Positions 26,789 to 35,584 of a DNA stretch of 64,000 bases are shown piece by piece. A program made the translations under genes and the position numbers. The stretch spans positions 1,240,001 through 1,304,000 of the forward strand of contig CBDETA010000004.1 of the NCBI GenBank assembly GCA_965242785.1. The letters run 5' to 3'. The stretch's first letter is position 1, and each line of letters starts with the position of its first letter. Under the pieces are notes generated by a model. It had not been told where the DNA came from and did not search any database. It saw only the letters and a list, made by a program, of their open reading frames with translations. The DNA comes from Maricaulis sp965242785. GTDB lineage: Bacteria; Pseudomonadota; Alphaproteobacteria; Caulobacterales; Maricaulaceae.

Positions 26789-27142
26789 CTAGAGGCCGGC
26801 CACATCAACGCGCTTGTACACCGAGAAGACGATCACGGTTTCGCGCATGCCGACCGCCTTTCGCTTTCGGATGATGGTGCCGAAATCGGGATTATTGACG
26901 AGCAGGTCGGGGCCCAGCTTGACCACGTCATGGCGGGCGATCAGGGCCGTGTCACAGCTCAGTGGCGCACCGCAGCCGGACGAACAGGCCACCGCATCCG
27001 CGCCGGCAAGGACGTCCAGCAGTCTCCGGGCTCCCGGCCGATCGGCAATCAGCACCCGGCCATAGGGATCAAAACGGATGGCATCGAGTTCGAACAGGAT
27101 GCCCACGCTTCCCGGCCCATCTTCCAGCACACTGGTGGACAT
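26789..27142 (-). CDS. Hypothetical protein with a cysteine cluster
   Basis: 117 residues, family not recognised. The middle has CSSGCGAPLSC, which could bind metal, preceded by RPGARRLLDVLAGADAVA and followed by LGPDLLVNNPDFGTIIRKR. No signal peptide or membrane helix. AGGAGG stands 5 bases before the second of two tandem ATGs, so 27142 is preferred to 27145. A promoter-like pair lies just upstream. Convergent with the response regulator. Confidence 0.7.
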   Translation of the reverse strand: MSTSVLEDGPGSVGILFELDAIRFDPYGRVLIADRPGARRLLDVLAGADAVACSSGCGAPLSCDTALIARHDVVKLGPDLLVNNPDFGTIIRKRKAVGMRETVIVFSVYKRVDVAGL

Positions 27143-27168
27143 CATTGCCTCCTGACCTTCACCCCAAG

Positions 27169-27197
27169 AATGTACTTGTTTTGTTCCTCATGCTCAA
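27169..27197 (-). promoter_or_regulatory. Candidate promoter for the cysteine-cluster protein gene
   Basis: On the minus strand TTGAGC (27197-27192) and TACATT (27174-27169) are 17 bases apart, ending about 26 bases before the start codon. The region is AT-rich. The remainder of the interval 27198-27513 shows no gene I trust. Confidence 0.45.
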
Positions 27198-27513
27198 GTA
27201 GTAAAATACATCGACGCAGATTTGAGGTGTCGCGCGACGGGCGTCCCGGCGAGCCGGTTGTGCGCGAATGGAGGTGCGGTCTATTGAGCAGGATGATGTG
27301 GTTCTGACAATCAGCATTCCCGCTGGCCACGCCATCTGCAAGGCGAGAGTGGGCGGCAGGTTGTGGGGCAGTCGGCCCTTTGGAAGCTTGCAGTCTCACC
27401 GGGTTCACCGGGTTCAAACCGGCCCGTGCCGGGACAGTTTCTGTGCCGAGACTCCGGCGCAGGCGGGGCAAGTGATCGGGCCGGCCGCAGGGTGCCCGTA
27501 CAAGGATGGATCA

Positions 27514-27927
27514 ATGACGCAGACGCACTCCGGAAGCTGCCTGTGTGGCACCGTCAGGTTTGAGGTTTCTGGCGCGTTCGAGCATTTTTTCCTGTGCCAT
27601 TGCAGTCGTTGCCGCAAGGACACCGGATCGGCGCATGCCGCCAACCTGTTCTCGGCAACCGCCCGGCTGAGCTGGTTGTCCGGTGAGGATAGCGTGACAC
27701 GGTATCGGCTTCCCCGTACCCGGCATCAGAAGCAGTTCTGCAGCCAGTGCGGGTCTGCGCTTCCCGGCCTGCACATGGACGGCGCGGTGTTGCTGGTTCC
27801 GGCGGGCAGTCTGGACAGCACGCTCGATCAGCGTCCGGATGCGCATGTCTGCCTGTCCAGTCGCGCGAACTGGGATGACGGGCTTGACCGGATTGCCGGA
27901 CATGAGGGGCTGCCTGAACCCGGGTGA
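27514..27927 (+). CDS. GFA family protein (glutathione-dependent formaldehyde-activating enzyme-like)
   Basis: 137 residues with the zinc-binding pattern of the GFA/Mss4-like fold: GSCLCGTVRFEV (CxC), HCSRCRKDTGS (CxxC) and FCSQCGSALP (CxxC). Most members have no demonstrated activity toward S-hydroxymethylglutathione, so the enzyme name is generic. ATG 27514 follows AAGGA; the longer open frame from 27268 precedes the conserved region and is not credible. Confidence 0.88.
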   Translation: MTQTHSGSCLCGTVRFEVSGAFEHFFLCHCSRCRKDTGSAHAANLFSATARLSWLSGEDSVTRYRLPRTRHQKQFCSQCGSALPGLHMDGAVLLVPAGSLDSTLDQRPDAHVCLSSRANWDDGLDRIAGHEGLPEPG

Positions 27928-28289
27928 TGCCTGATCATCGGTCCGGTCTGGGAAGTAGGGTTGGTCGGCGCCGAGCCGTCCGGATGGTAACCAAGTCGCC
28001 GCGGCCGGGGGCGCTTCTGGTGTTCCGCCGCGTCGGCGCGGACCTGCTGGATCCGGAGTCCTGGTTGGTCTGGGCTTGGGGCAGCCCGTCGGGGCGGTGG
28101 CGCCGATCCTTTGCCGGCGCTGTCATGGGTTGCCGTCCGGGCGCGATGATCGTGATGCGTAATGTTTCAGGGTGTCGCCCGACCCGACTGCCGACTGCCG
28201 ACTGCCGGCATGACGGCCCGGGGCTGTGCGTTGTCCGGGATGAAGGTCCGAGCGGGCGTACGGCGGAGGTGGCGCATTCTCGCCGGTGC
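27928..28289. other. Intergenic interval without a recognised gene
   Basis: About 360 bases between two convergent genes. The open frames crossing it extend antisense into the threonine aldolase gene and show no family similarity. Three tandem copies of the 7-mer GACTGCC lie at 28186-28206. Nothing else recognised. Confidence 0.5.
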
Positions 28290-29336
28290 CTACCCGTGCG
28301 CGGCTTCGATCAGGGCGTCGACTTCTGCGACCTCTGTGCACCAGGCGGTGACGAAACGGGCGGAACCGTCGGGCCAGGTGTAGAAGCCAGCGCCGGCGGT
28401 GCGCAGGCGGCTGGCCAGCGTTTCGGGCAGGCGGGCGAAGACCTCATTGCCGTCGACCGGGTGCAGGATGTCCACGCCCTCCAGCGAGCGCAGGCCGTCG
28501 GCCAGGGCGGAGGCGCGGGCGTTTGCGGTGCGGGCGAGGTCGAGCCAGAGATCGTCGGACAGCCAGGCTTCGAACTGGGCGGCCAGGAAGCGCATTTTCG
28601 GGGCCATGTGGCCGGCCCGCTTCTGGCGCGCCTGCAATTCCTCGAACCGGTCCATCACGGACGGGAAGAGGATGATGGCTTCGGCGCCGAGCGCGCCGTT
28701 TTTGGTGGCTCCGAGGCAGAGCACATCGATGCCGGCCTTCCAGGTCAGCTCGGCCGGGCTGCAGTCGAGCGAGACGAGGGCATTGGCAAAGCGGGCCCCG
28801 TCCATGTGGGCGAAGGCGGGTCGATCCTTGATCCGGCCGGCCCGTTCGGCGACGTCGGCGGGCGAATAGGCGGTACCGCTTTCGCTGAGATTGGACAGGG
28901 AGAGCACGCGCACCGGGCTGGTGTGGACAAAGCCCTCGGGGATTTCGCCGAGGGCGCGGTCGAGTTCGGCCAGATCAATCTTGGCGTGGTCGCCGCGCAG
29001 CGGGATCAGCTTGCCGCCGCCGGTGAAGAATTCCGGCGCGCCCCGTTCGTCGCGATGAATATGCGCCTCGTCATGGCACAGGATGGCGCCATGCGCCGGA
29101 CACAGGACAGACAGGGCCAGCGCGTTTGAAGCGGTGCCCGAAACCGCGAACAGGAGTTTGAGATCGGTCTCGAAAATCGCTTTCAGCTGCGCCTCGACCC
29201 GGGCCGAGACGGTATCGGCGCCATAGCTGGGGGCAAAGCCGGTATTGGCGGCGGCGATGGCCTCGATCAGGGCCGGGTGTGCGGGTGCGGTGGTGTCGGA
29301 CAGGAAATTCATGGGGCGCAATGGAGCGCGGGTCAT
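28290..29336 (-). CDS. ltaE: Low-specificity L-threonine aldolase
   Basis: 348-residue PLP enzyme of fold type I that splits L-threonine to glycine and acetaldehyde. Visible motifs: NFLSDTTAPAHPALIEAI at the N-terminus, LFAVSGTASNALAL, HMDGARFANAL (PLP ring contact Asp and Arg) and the PLP lysine in LGATKNGALGAEA. ATG 29336 is preferred; TTG 29348 in the same frame is weak. A short gap separates it from the minus-strand proline-rich gene upstream. Confidence 0.9.
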   Translation of the reverse strand: MTRAPLRPMNFLSDTTAPAHPALIEAIAAANTGFAPSYGADTVSARVEAQLKAIFETDLKLLFAVSGTASNALALSVLCPAHGAILCHDEAHIHRDERGAPEFFTGGGKLIPLRGDHAKIDLAELDRALGEIPEGFVHTSPVRVLSLSNLSESGTAYSPADVAERAGRIKDRPAFAHMDGARFANALVSLDCSPAELTWKAGIDVLCLGATKNGALGAEAIILFPSVMDRFEELQARQKRAGHMAPKMRFLAAQFEAWLSDDLWLDLARTANARASALADGLRSLEGVDILHPVDGNEVFARLPETLASRLRTAGAGFYTWPDGSARFVTAWCTEVAEVDALIEAAHG

Positions 29337-29391
29337 CGTCAGGGTCAATCGTCTCTGACGCTTGCGTCGGCAGGGCGCGGCCCGCCTGCCT

Positions 29392-30183
29392 TCAATCGCC
29401 GAAGGCCGGGTCGGGGACGAGGGCGGGCAGGCTGTCGCGCATCTGGTCGGCGCTGGAGGTGGCGCGCGCGGACGGGTCGGCGAGGGTGGACTGGCCGGCC
29501 AGGTCGCGGCCGGGAAAGGCGCGGGCGGACAGGATGGCCTGGATTTCGCCGCTCAGCTGCATCTGCATCATGGCCTCGACGCGGGCGATCTCCTCCGGGT
29601 CGGCATAACGCAGCATGGACAGGCCGTCTTCCAGCGCGCCGTCGGGGCAATTGCCGGCATCGCGATTGGCCTCGGAGGAGGAGAGGCAGAAAATCTCGCG
29701 CGTGACAAAACTCGTCGAGCCCGGCCCGGCGGGGAAAGGCAGGGCATCTCCGCCGAAATCAAGCTGCGGAAAGCCACCCCCCGGGGAGGGGGCTGCAGCA
29801 GCCTGCTCCGTCGGCGGAGCGATGTCCTCGTCTTCGTCTTCGGGTGTGCCGGTGGCCTGGGCCCGCTCGGTCGGGCGGGGCGGTGTTTCGTCCGGAACCG
29901 GTTCCGGTTCGGGGATCGCTTCAGGCTCGGCGTCAGGCGTGGGCTCAGGCGCGGGCGCCTCGACCTCCGGCTGGTCGGGTTCCTGCGGGACCGGTTCGGC
30001 GGCGGGTGCGGGGCGCGGGACGAGCACCACGCTGACCACCGATGTGTCAGCCGGCGCGGGCAGCTCGCGTGGGATGAAGAGGAGGCCGGCGATCAGGGCG
30101 GCATTGATGGCAATCGCCAGCGCGCCAGCGGTCAGCTGACGGCGCAGGTCTTCGGCCGGGGGCGTCCACAACGCATCGCCCAC
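29392..30183 (-). CDS. Proline/glutamate-rich membrane-anchored protein (TonB-like N-terminus)
   Basis: 263 residues. Cytoplasmic start, one membrane helix (LTAGALAIAINAALIAGLLFI), then a long Pro-Glu-rich stretch (residues ~45-115) that can span the periplasm, as in TonB and TolA. The C-terminal domain (REIFCLSSSEANRDAGNC, then a helical segment) is not the TonB C-terminal domain, so an energy-transducer role is unproven. It lies upstream of ltaE and downstream of the sortase genes, all minus strand. Confidence 0.75.
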   Translation of the reverse strand: MGDALWTPPAEDLRRQLTAGALAIAINAALIAGLLFIPRELPAPADTSVVSVVLVPRPAPAAEPVPQEPDQPEVEAPAPEPTPDAEPEAIPEPEPVPDETPPRPTERAQATGTPEDEDEDIAPPTEQAAAAPSPGGGFPQLDFGGDALPFPAGPGSTSFVTREIFCLSSSEANRDAGNCPDGALEDGLSMLRYADPEEIARVEAMMQMQLSGEIQAILSARAFPGRDLAGQSTLADPSARATSSADQMRDSLPALVPDPAFGD

Positions 30184-30271
30184 ACCTGGTCTCCCGTTCG
30201 GCCCCCGCCGTCACGATGCCAACAGCGTTAAAGGAGACGGGCCGGTGTGGCCAGTTGAAATCACGTCATGA

Positions 30272-30850
30272 TCAGACCGGTGTCACCCGCTCCGCCCACA
30301 CCACATAGCGCAGCGGGCCGGGGGTGACGGCGCCGAAGGGCCAGCAGGTGACGAGGGCGAGGCGGTCGGGGCCGTTCGCCGTTTCGATGCCGGAGCGGTT
30401 GGCTTCGACGATCTCGGTGCCGGTGACACGATAGGCCACCGGCGGACCGGCCGGCTGCTCCAGCACGATCACTTGGCCGGCGCGCACGCGTTCCAGGAAG
30501 CGGAAATGGGTGTCGCGGTGGGCGGCAATGACGGTGACGCCGGGCGTGCCGGGTGGTGTGGAGGCATTGAGCAGGGCGGGACCGAAGGCGAGGGCCTCGC
30601 CACCCGCCTCGGCCAGGATGATGGCGTTTTCGCCGAGAATCGGGACGGAGAGCCGCGCCACGGGCCAGGTATCGGCCCAGGGCCATGGTGTTGGCGCGGT
30701 CTCTCCGTCGATTGCGCGTGCCCAGGCGTGCGCCAGCAGGCGTTGCGCAATATCAGCTTTCACAGTCATCCAGGCTCCCGAGGCAAGGAGGAGGCTTCCG
30801 GTCGCGAGCACGGCCAGGGCTGTGCCGCGAGCGAGGACGGGCAGGCTCAC
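30272..30850 (-). CDS. Class GN sortase (marine proteobacterial type)
   Basis: About 192 residues. N-terminal membrane anchor (VLARGTALAVLATGSLLLASGA) and a sortase domain with the catalytic residues: His in IAAHRDTHFRFL, Cys in ALVTCWPFG and Arg in LRYVVWAERV. Class GN sortases act on one dedicated partner, here encoded immediately upstream with a C-terminal LPATA signal. GTG 30850 (or 30853) starts inside the end of the partner gene, after GGGAG, giving a 4-base overlap. The open frame extends further upstream only as a shadow of the partner. Confidence 0.9.
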   Translation of the reverse strand: MSLPVLARGTALAVLATGSLLLASGAWMTVKADIAQRLLAHAWARAIDGETAPTPWPWADTWPVARLSVPILGENAIILAEAGGEALAFGPALLNASTPPGTPGVTVIAAHRDTHFRFLERVRAGQVIVLEQPAGPPVAYRVTGTEIVEANRSGIETANGPDRLALVTCWPFGAVTPGPLRYVVWAERVTPV

Positions 30851-33093
30851 CACAAGCGGCGCTCCCGGTTCATCAAGAGCCAGAGGAAGCCCAGCAGCAT
30901 CAGGAGGGCACCGGCGATCATCATCAGCTCGCGCGGGGTGGCGGTGGCGGGCAAGGCGAGGCCATCGCTGTTCTCGGCCGCGTCCGGTGTGCCCGGCGGT
31001 GCGGAAACGGCGAGCCGGTCGAGCAGCGCACGGTCGAGCGCCGCGTGCTGGACCGGCTGGTTGCGCGGCTCGCCGGTCACGGCGTTGAAGTCCCAGCCCT
31101 GGGGGATCATCTGCGGCACGTCGCGGGCGACGAGGTCTTCGCCCACAGGGCGGGCCGGGGTGACATCGACCGCGACCAGGCTGGTCAGCCGGCTGACGAG
31201 GCTGAAATCGAGTGCAGTCTGCAGCACGGCGGCATCGATGGTGGCGGCATCGGCACCGGTGAAACGGGTCTCTTCCAGGGCGCGGATGCGGTTGCGGGCC
31301 CACAGCGCGGCGATGCCGGACGCCGGTGTAGCCTGGTCGAGCGACAGCGGCTGGGACCAGACATCACCGGCGAGCCGACCTTCCAGGATCATCTGGCCGT
31401 CCGGCGCGCCGAGGCGGGCGGTGAGGAGGACCGGTTCGCCATAATAGAGATCGGGCAGTGGGGCGGGCCAGATCTCGGTCAGGGCGTCTTGCGGGAAGAG
31501 CGCGTCCAGGTGGGTCATCACCGGGCGTTCCAGGGCGGTGAAGAGGGCGTCCATCTTCGCCTCGACCTCGGAAACATCGCCGATATGGGTGAAGGTGCCA
31601 CGGCCGACGCGGGCGGCGCGCTCCATGAAATAGGTATTGGGTGCCGAACCGATGCCAACCGGGAAGAGGCGCGAACGGCCCAGATCCTGGTGGATGGCGC
31701 GGAAGAGTTCGGCCTCGTTTCCGATCGCCCCGTCGGTGAGGAAGACGACCTGGCGGACGCGGGTCTCGTCATCCGGATGGTGGTCGACCAGGGCGGCCCG
31801 CATGGCCGGCAGCATGTTGGTGCCGCCTTCCGCGTCCAGACCGCGGGCAAAACGCAGGGCACGGGCGACATTCGCCGGATTGGCCTCGACGGCGGTCGGG
31901 AAGACCTGGTCCATCGTGTTGTCGAAACGGATGACGTTGAAGCGGTCGCCGGGCTCCAGGCGTTCCAGCGCCGAGACGAGGGCGTTGCGGGCCTGGCGCA
32001 TGGAAGTGCCGGCCATGGAACCGGAATTGTCGATGACAAAGATGGTCTCGCGATCACGGCGCGGCGCATCGGCGCCCATTTGCGCCGGCGGCAGGACCTG
32101 GGCGAGCAGATAGGTCTCGCCGTTCCAGGTCTCGGTGAAGAGGGCGGCGGACGGGACCTGTTCGTTGGCGGGACGCCAGGTGAGCACGAAATCGCGATTG
32201 GCGGGGATGGGGCCATCGGCCAGTTCGACGCGGACGACGTCCGGCGCAGAGCGGTCGACCAGGGTGGCGTGATGGAGGCTGGCAACAGGACCTGGCCGGA
32301 AGCCGGGACGCAGCTCGGCGGAGATCGTCACGGGCAGGCGCAGGCCTTCAGCCGGTTCGCCGTCCGGGGCCATGATCGGCGGGGTGATGCAGTGGGCGTC
32401 GGGTACGCGCTGATCGGCCAGCCCGTCGAAGCGGGCCAGGAGAAGGTCTTCGCCCTGCGGGATGTAGCGCGGGGTGAGGCCGAGCGGGACGCGGATCTCA
32501 AAGGTGCCGTCATTGAGGCGGGCGGTGTCCTGGTATTCAAACTGGACGATGATGGTCTCGCCCGGACCGATATTGGCCACCGAGGTGGTGAACATGTTCG
32601 GACGTTCCTGCTCCAGCAGGCTGGCGCGCTGGCCGGCGGCGCGCGCCTGTTCATAGACGCGGCGGGCTTCGCGGCGTTCATGAATCTCGCCTTCGATGAA
32701 GCGGTCGCCGATCTGCATGCGCAGCCGGTCGACACCGGCATTGGTCGGCAGGGGAAAGACATAAGTGCCCTCGACCCAGGCATCGGAGGGGTTCTCGAAG
32801 CGCTGGGTGATGGTGGCGCGGACGACCGGGCCGGCGATGTCCAGCGCGATGTCGGTGGCGACCATGGGGGCGGGGACATAGAGCCCGGCCTCGACCGTGC
32901 GGATCAGCAGGGCGCCTTCCTCGATCTCGGACAGCCGGACCAGACCGTCGGGCCGTGCCGGTTCGGCCGGGTCGCGGGTCTCGGCGCGGGCCTCCGACCA
33001 GAGAAAGAGTGAAACCGTGAAGGCGGCGAGGGCGAGCATCAGGGCGAAACCGCCCTGTCCGCCGGTTGAACGGTGTGAGCGGGCTGCGGCCAT
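30847..33093 (-). CDS. Sortase target protein with VIT and VWA domains
   Basis: 748 residues. Signal peptide, then a VIT domain (~residues 50-180: EGALLIRTVEAGLYVPAPMV, PSDAWVEGTYVFPLP), then a VWA domain with MIDAS motif FVIDNSGSMAGTSM (DxSGS) and FLTDGAIGNE. The C-terminus is a sorting signal: LPATATP, a hydrophobic helix (LMMIAGALLMLLGFLWLL) and a basic tail NRERRLW. It is cut and anchored by the sortase next door. Start 33093 follows AAGGGGAG. Similar to inter-alpha-trypsin inhibitor heavy chains; adhesion or matrix binding is likely. Confidence 0.92.
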   Translation of the reverse strand: MAAARSHRSTGGQGGFALMLALAAFTVSLFLWSEARAETRDPAEPARPDGLVRLSEIEEGALLIRTVEAGLYVPAPMVATDIALDIAGPVVRATITQRFENPSDAWVEGTYVFPLPTNAGVDRLRMQIGDRFIEGEIHERREARRVYEQARAAGQRASLLEQERPNMFTTSVANIGPGETIIVQFEYQDTARLNDGTFEIRVPLGLTPRYIPQGEDLLLARFDGLADQRVPDAHCITPPIMAPDGEPAEGLRLPVTISAELRPGFRPGPVASLHHATLVDRSAPDVVRVELADGPIPANRDFVLTWRPANEQVPSAALFTETWNGETYLLAQVLPPAQMGADAPRRDRETIFVIDNSGSMAGTSMRQARNALVSALERLEPGDRFNVIRFDNTMDQVFPTAVEANPANVARALRFARGLDAEGGTNMLPAMRAALVDHHPDDETRVRQVVFLTDGAIGNEAELFRAIHQDLGRSRLFPVGIGSAPNTYFMERAARVGRGTFTHIGDVSEVEAKMDALFTALERPVMTHLDALFPQDALTEIWPAPLPDLYYGEPVLLTARLGAPDGQMILEGRLAGDVWSQPLSLDQATPASGIAALWARNRIRALEETRFTGADAATIDAAVLQTALDFSLVSRLTSLVAVDVTPARPVGEDLVARDVPQMIPQGWDFNAVTGEPRNQPVQHAALDRALLDRLAVSAPPGTPDAAENSDGLALPATATPRELMMIAGALLMLLGFLWLLMNRERRLW

Positions 33094-33257
33094 CGCTTGA
33101 TACTCCCCTTGATGTGCCGGCCGCCCCTCCTGCGAGGATGAGAAGCGACCGGCGTCCCTGTCCGCTGTCACGCTGGAACGCAATCGGGGATGTGACGCGG
33201 CGGGAATGCGGCCAGAGCGGGAAAAATCTGGGCCATTGCGGGGCGGCGGCGTGAAGT

Positions 33258-33271
33258 GTGATGCGCATCAC
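33258..33271. promoter_or_regulatory. Crp/Fnr-like palindrome
   Basis: GTGATGCGCATCAC is a perfect 14-bp palindrome. It reads as TGTGA-N6-TCACG (Crp-like) or GTGAT-N4-ATCAC (Fnr/FixK-like, consensus TTGAT-N4-ATCAA). It lies in the divergent region between the sortase operon and the histidine kinase gene, 87 bases before the kinase start. Confidence 0.5.
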
Positions 33272-33357
33272 GTTTGGCGGCGTTTTGCAATCAGTGCTGG
33301 TCTGCATTGGAATCGCGGAGTAAATTGGACGACCGCCTGCTCGCGACCGGATTCGTG

Positions 33358-35019
33358 ATGACCGCAAGACTTGCCCCGGATGACCTGCCGTCCGCCCTCC
33401 TGGAGAAGGCGTGGCAAGGGTTTGGCAGCGCCGAGCGGTTGTCTGCGGTCACCGTGCGTGCTGTGGCTGCCAGCCTGGTTTTGCTGGGCGGACTGGTCAT
33501 GGTCGGATGGTGGCTGCGCGTTCCTGCGATCGTGCAGGTTTCTCCGGACTTCACACCCATGCAGTTCAATACCGCACTCGGCTTCGTGCTGTGCGGCGCA
33601 GGACTGGGAGCGCTGGCCTTGCGGCGACCGGCACTGGTGCTGGCGGCAGCTGCGGCCATCGCCCTGATCGCCGGCCTGACCCTGGTGCAGTATGCAACGG
33701 GCCTGTCGCTGGGGCTGGATGAGGTCTTCGTCGAACACTTCACAACCGTGGAAACCTCGCATCCCGGCCGCATGGCGCCGAACACGGCCTTTGCCTTTCT
33801 GGTGTGTGCGGCCTTTCTCGCCTGTGCCGTGGCATCGGTCCGCCGGCCGATCGCGATGAGCGCCTTGCTGGTCCTCAGTCCGGGCGTTGTCGGCCTGGCG
33901 GTGCTGTCACTTGTTGGCTATGCAGCCGGCATCGAAGCCCTGTTCGGCTGGAGCGAGTACACGCGAATGGCTGTTCACACCTCAGCCGGTTTCCTGCTGT
34001 TCGGAGCGGGTGCGGTGGTGAAGGCCTGGCGGCTCGAGGCGCAGCAGGGCCGATCGCGATCCTGGTCCCTGATCGCGCCCTCTATCGTCTCCTCACTGAC
34101 CCTTTTGGCGGGCATCTGGCTGGCCCTCTCGCAGTATGAAACGGAACGTGTGGCCCTGCTCAGCCCGATCGCGCCCCACGTCGCGCGCACGGCGCTGCCC
34201 GAGATCGTTCTGGGTATCGGCCTTGTCATCACCCTGCTGATCGGTGTCGCCGTGCATTATGTGCATGAAGCACGACAGACCGAGACCCTGAGGGAAGCCA
34301 ATGAGGAGTTGCGGCAAGCCGTTCGGGAGCTGGACAAGTTCGCCCATGTCGCCTCGCATGACCTGAAGGCGCCCTTGCGGGGCATCCGGCAGCTTGCACG
34401 CTGGCTTCGCAAGGACCTGGAGGAGGATGCGGATCCGCGCACGCAGCGATATCTCAGCCAGCTGGATACCCGCGTGGAGCGTCTGCAGGACCTGCTGGAT
34501 GCGCTGTTGAGCTATTCCCGCATATCCAACCAGTCCCAGGCGTCTGAACGGTTCGATGTCCGCCGTGCGGTCGAGACCGTGGTGGAACTGGCTGACCTGC
34601 CAGCGTCAGTGAAGGTGGAAATCAGTGCCGGCGATGTCTCGCTGAACGCTGTGCGGGGGCAGTTTGATGCCGTGGTGCTGAACCTGCTGTCGAATGCCGC
34701 AAAGCATCATGACCTCGAGGCTGGCCGGATCAGCATCGACATTTTCGAGACGGCGGATGCGGTGGTCCTGAGTGTGACGGATGACGGGCCGGGGATCGAG
34801 CCTGCGCATCAGGAGCGCATCTTCGAGATTTTCCAGACCCTGCGTCCGCGAGACGAGCTGGAAGCGAGCGGTATCGGTCTGGCGATCGTCCGCAAGGTCC
34901 TGGCCCAGGTGGGAGGATCGATCCGGATCGAATCCGATCCGGCGGTGCGCCGTGGCAGTGCATTTGTGGTGACCTGGCCCAAAGAGGTGAGCAGTGAGTA
35001 TAGACACCATCATGTCTGA
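33358..35019 (+). CDS. Membrane sensor histidine kinase
   Basis: About 553 residues. Eight or so membrane helices occupy the N-terminal ~310 residues with no recognised sensor family. A short coiled linker (TETLREANEELRQAVREL) leads to HisKA with the phosphoacceptor His in HVASHDLKAPLRGI, and HATPase_c with N box LLSNAAKHHD, VTDDGPGIEP and ASGIGLAIV. The closest known kinases are those of the phytochrome/Rcp1 type. The start is uncertain: ATG 33358, or TTG 33325 after GGAG. Overlaps the response regulator gene. Confidence 0.88.
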   Translation: MTARLAPDDLPSALLEKAWQGFGSAERLSAVTVRAVAASLVLLGGLVMVGWWLRVPAIVQVSPDFTPMQFNTALGFVLCGAGLGALALRRPALVLAAAAAIALIAGLTLVQYATGLSLGLDEVFVEHFTTVETSHPGRMAPNTAFAFLVCAAFLACAVASVRRPIAMSALLVLSPGVVGLAVLSLVGYAAGIEALFGWSEYTRMAVHTSAGFLLFGAGAVVKAWRLEAQQGRSRSWSLIAPSIVSSLTLLAGIWLALSQYETERVALLSPIAPHVARTALPEIVLGIGLVITLLIGVAVHYVHEARQTETLREANEELRQAVRELDKFAHVASHDLKAPLRGIRQLARWLRKDLEEDADPRTQRYLSQLDTRVERLQDLLDALLSYSRISNQSQASERFDVRRAVETVVELADLPASVKVEISAGDVSLNAVRGQFDAVVLNLLSNAAKHHDLEAGRISIDIFETADAVVLSVTDDGPGIEPAHQERIFEIFQTLRPRDELEASGIGLAIVRKVLAQVGGSIRIESDPAVRRGSAFVVTWPKEVSSEYRHHHV

Positions 35020-35458
35020 GACCCGGAACCGCCCCGTCACCTTCTTCGTCGTCGATGATGACGAGGTGGACCGCGAGACCATGGAGCGCAGCGTCGAGGA
35101 GATGGGGCTGGACAATCCGGTTCGCACCGCCCGTGACGGCGAGGAAGCCCTGGCCATCCTTCGCGGAGAGGCGGGCCAGGAGCCGATCAAGGGGCCTTTT
35201 CTGATCCTGCTCGACCTCAATATGCCACGCATGAACGGGATCGAATTTCTGCGCGAAATGCGGTCCGACGCCAAACTGCGGCGCAGTATCGTGTTCGTGC
35301 TGACGACCTCGAATGCTGAAGCTGACCGGATGGCGGCCTATGACCAGATGATCGCCGGTTATGTGCTGAAGGCGCGTGCCGGGCTGGAGTTCGAGCGCAT
35401 GATCGAACTCGTCAGGAACTACAACCGCAGCGTGGAATTTCCCGACCTGGTGCACTGA
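34994..35458 (+). CDS. Response regulator, Rcp1-like single receiver domain
   Basis: 154 residues, no output domain. Receiver features: FFVVDDDEVDRETM (acidic triad), phosphoacceptor Asp in ILLDLNMPRMNGIEF, Thr in FVLTTSNAEAD and Lys in GYVLKARAG. The GTG at 34994 follows GAGGTGA and overlaps the kinase gene by 26 bases; ATG 35012 is an alternative and overlaps the kinase stop. It is the natural phosphate acceptor of the upstream kinase. Confidence 0.9.
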   Translation: MSIDTIMSETRNRPVTFFVVDDDEVDRETMERSVEEMGLDNPVRTARDGEEALAILRGEAGQEPIKGPFLILLDLNMPRMNGIEFLREMRSDAKLRRSIVFVLTTSNAEADRMAAYDQMIAGYVLKARAGLEFERMIELVRNYNRSVEFPDLVH

Positions 35459-35584
35459 CCGGCTCGCTGGCCTGCCTGCCACGGCTGCCTGGATTAGCAC
35501 GTTAAAATAGCATTATACTCTTAACAAATCTTAACGCGTGTGTTTCACTCGGCCTGCTCGAAGCATGATCCTTGGAGGCTGGCT

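Noticed and set aside
28186..28206. Three tandem GACTGCC heptamers
   Set aside because: Too short and isolated to support a functional claim; likely replication slippage.
30685..33012. 775-codon plus-strand frame opposite the sortase target gene
   Set aside because: Antisense to a gene with clear VIT and VWA motifs; itself has none.
33358..35458. Kinase/regulator pair as the dedicated sortase two-component system
   Set aside because: Kinase N-terminus and the output-less Rcp1-like regulator do not fit that system; adjacency to the sortase operon is divergent only.
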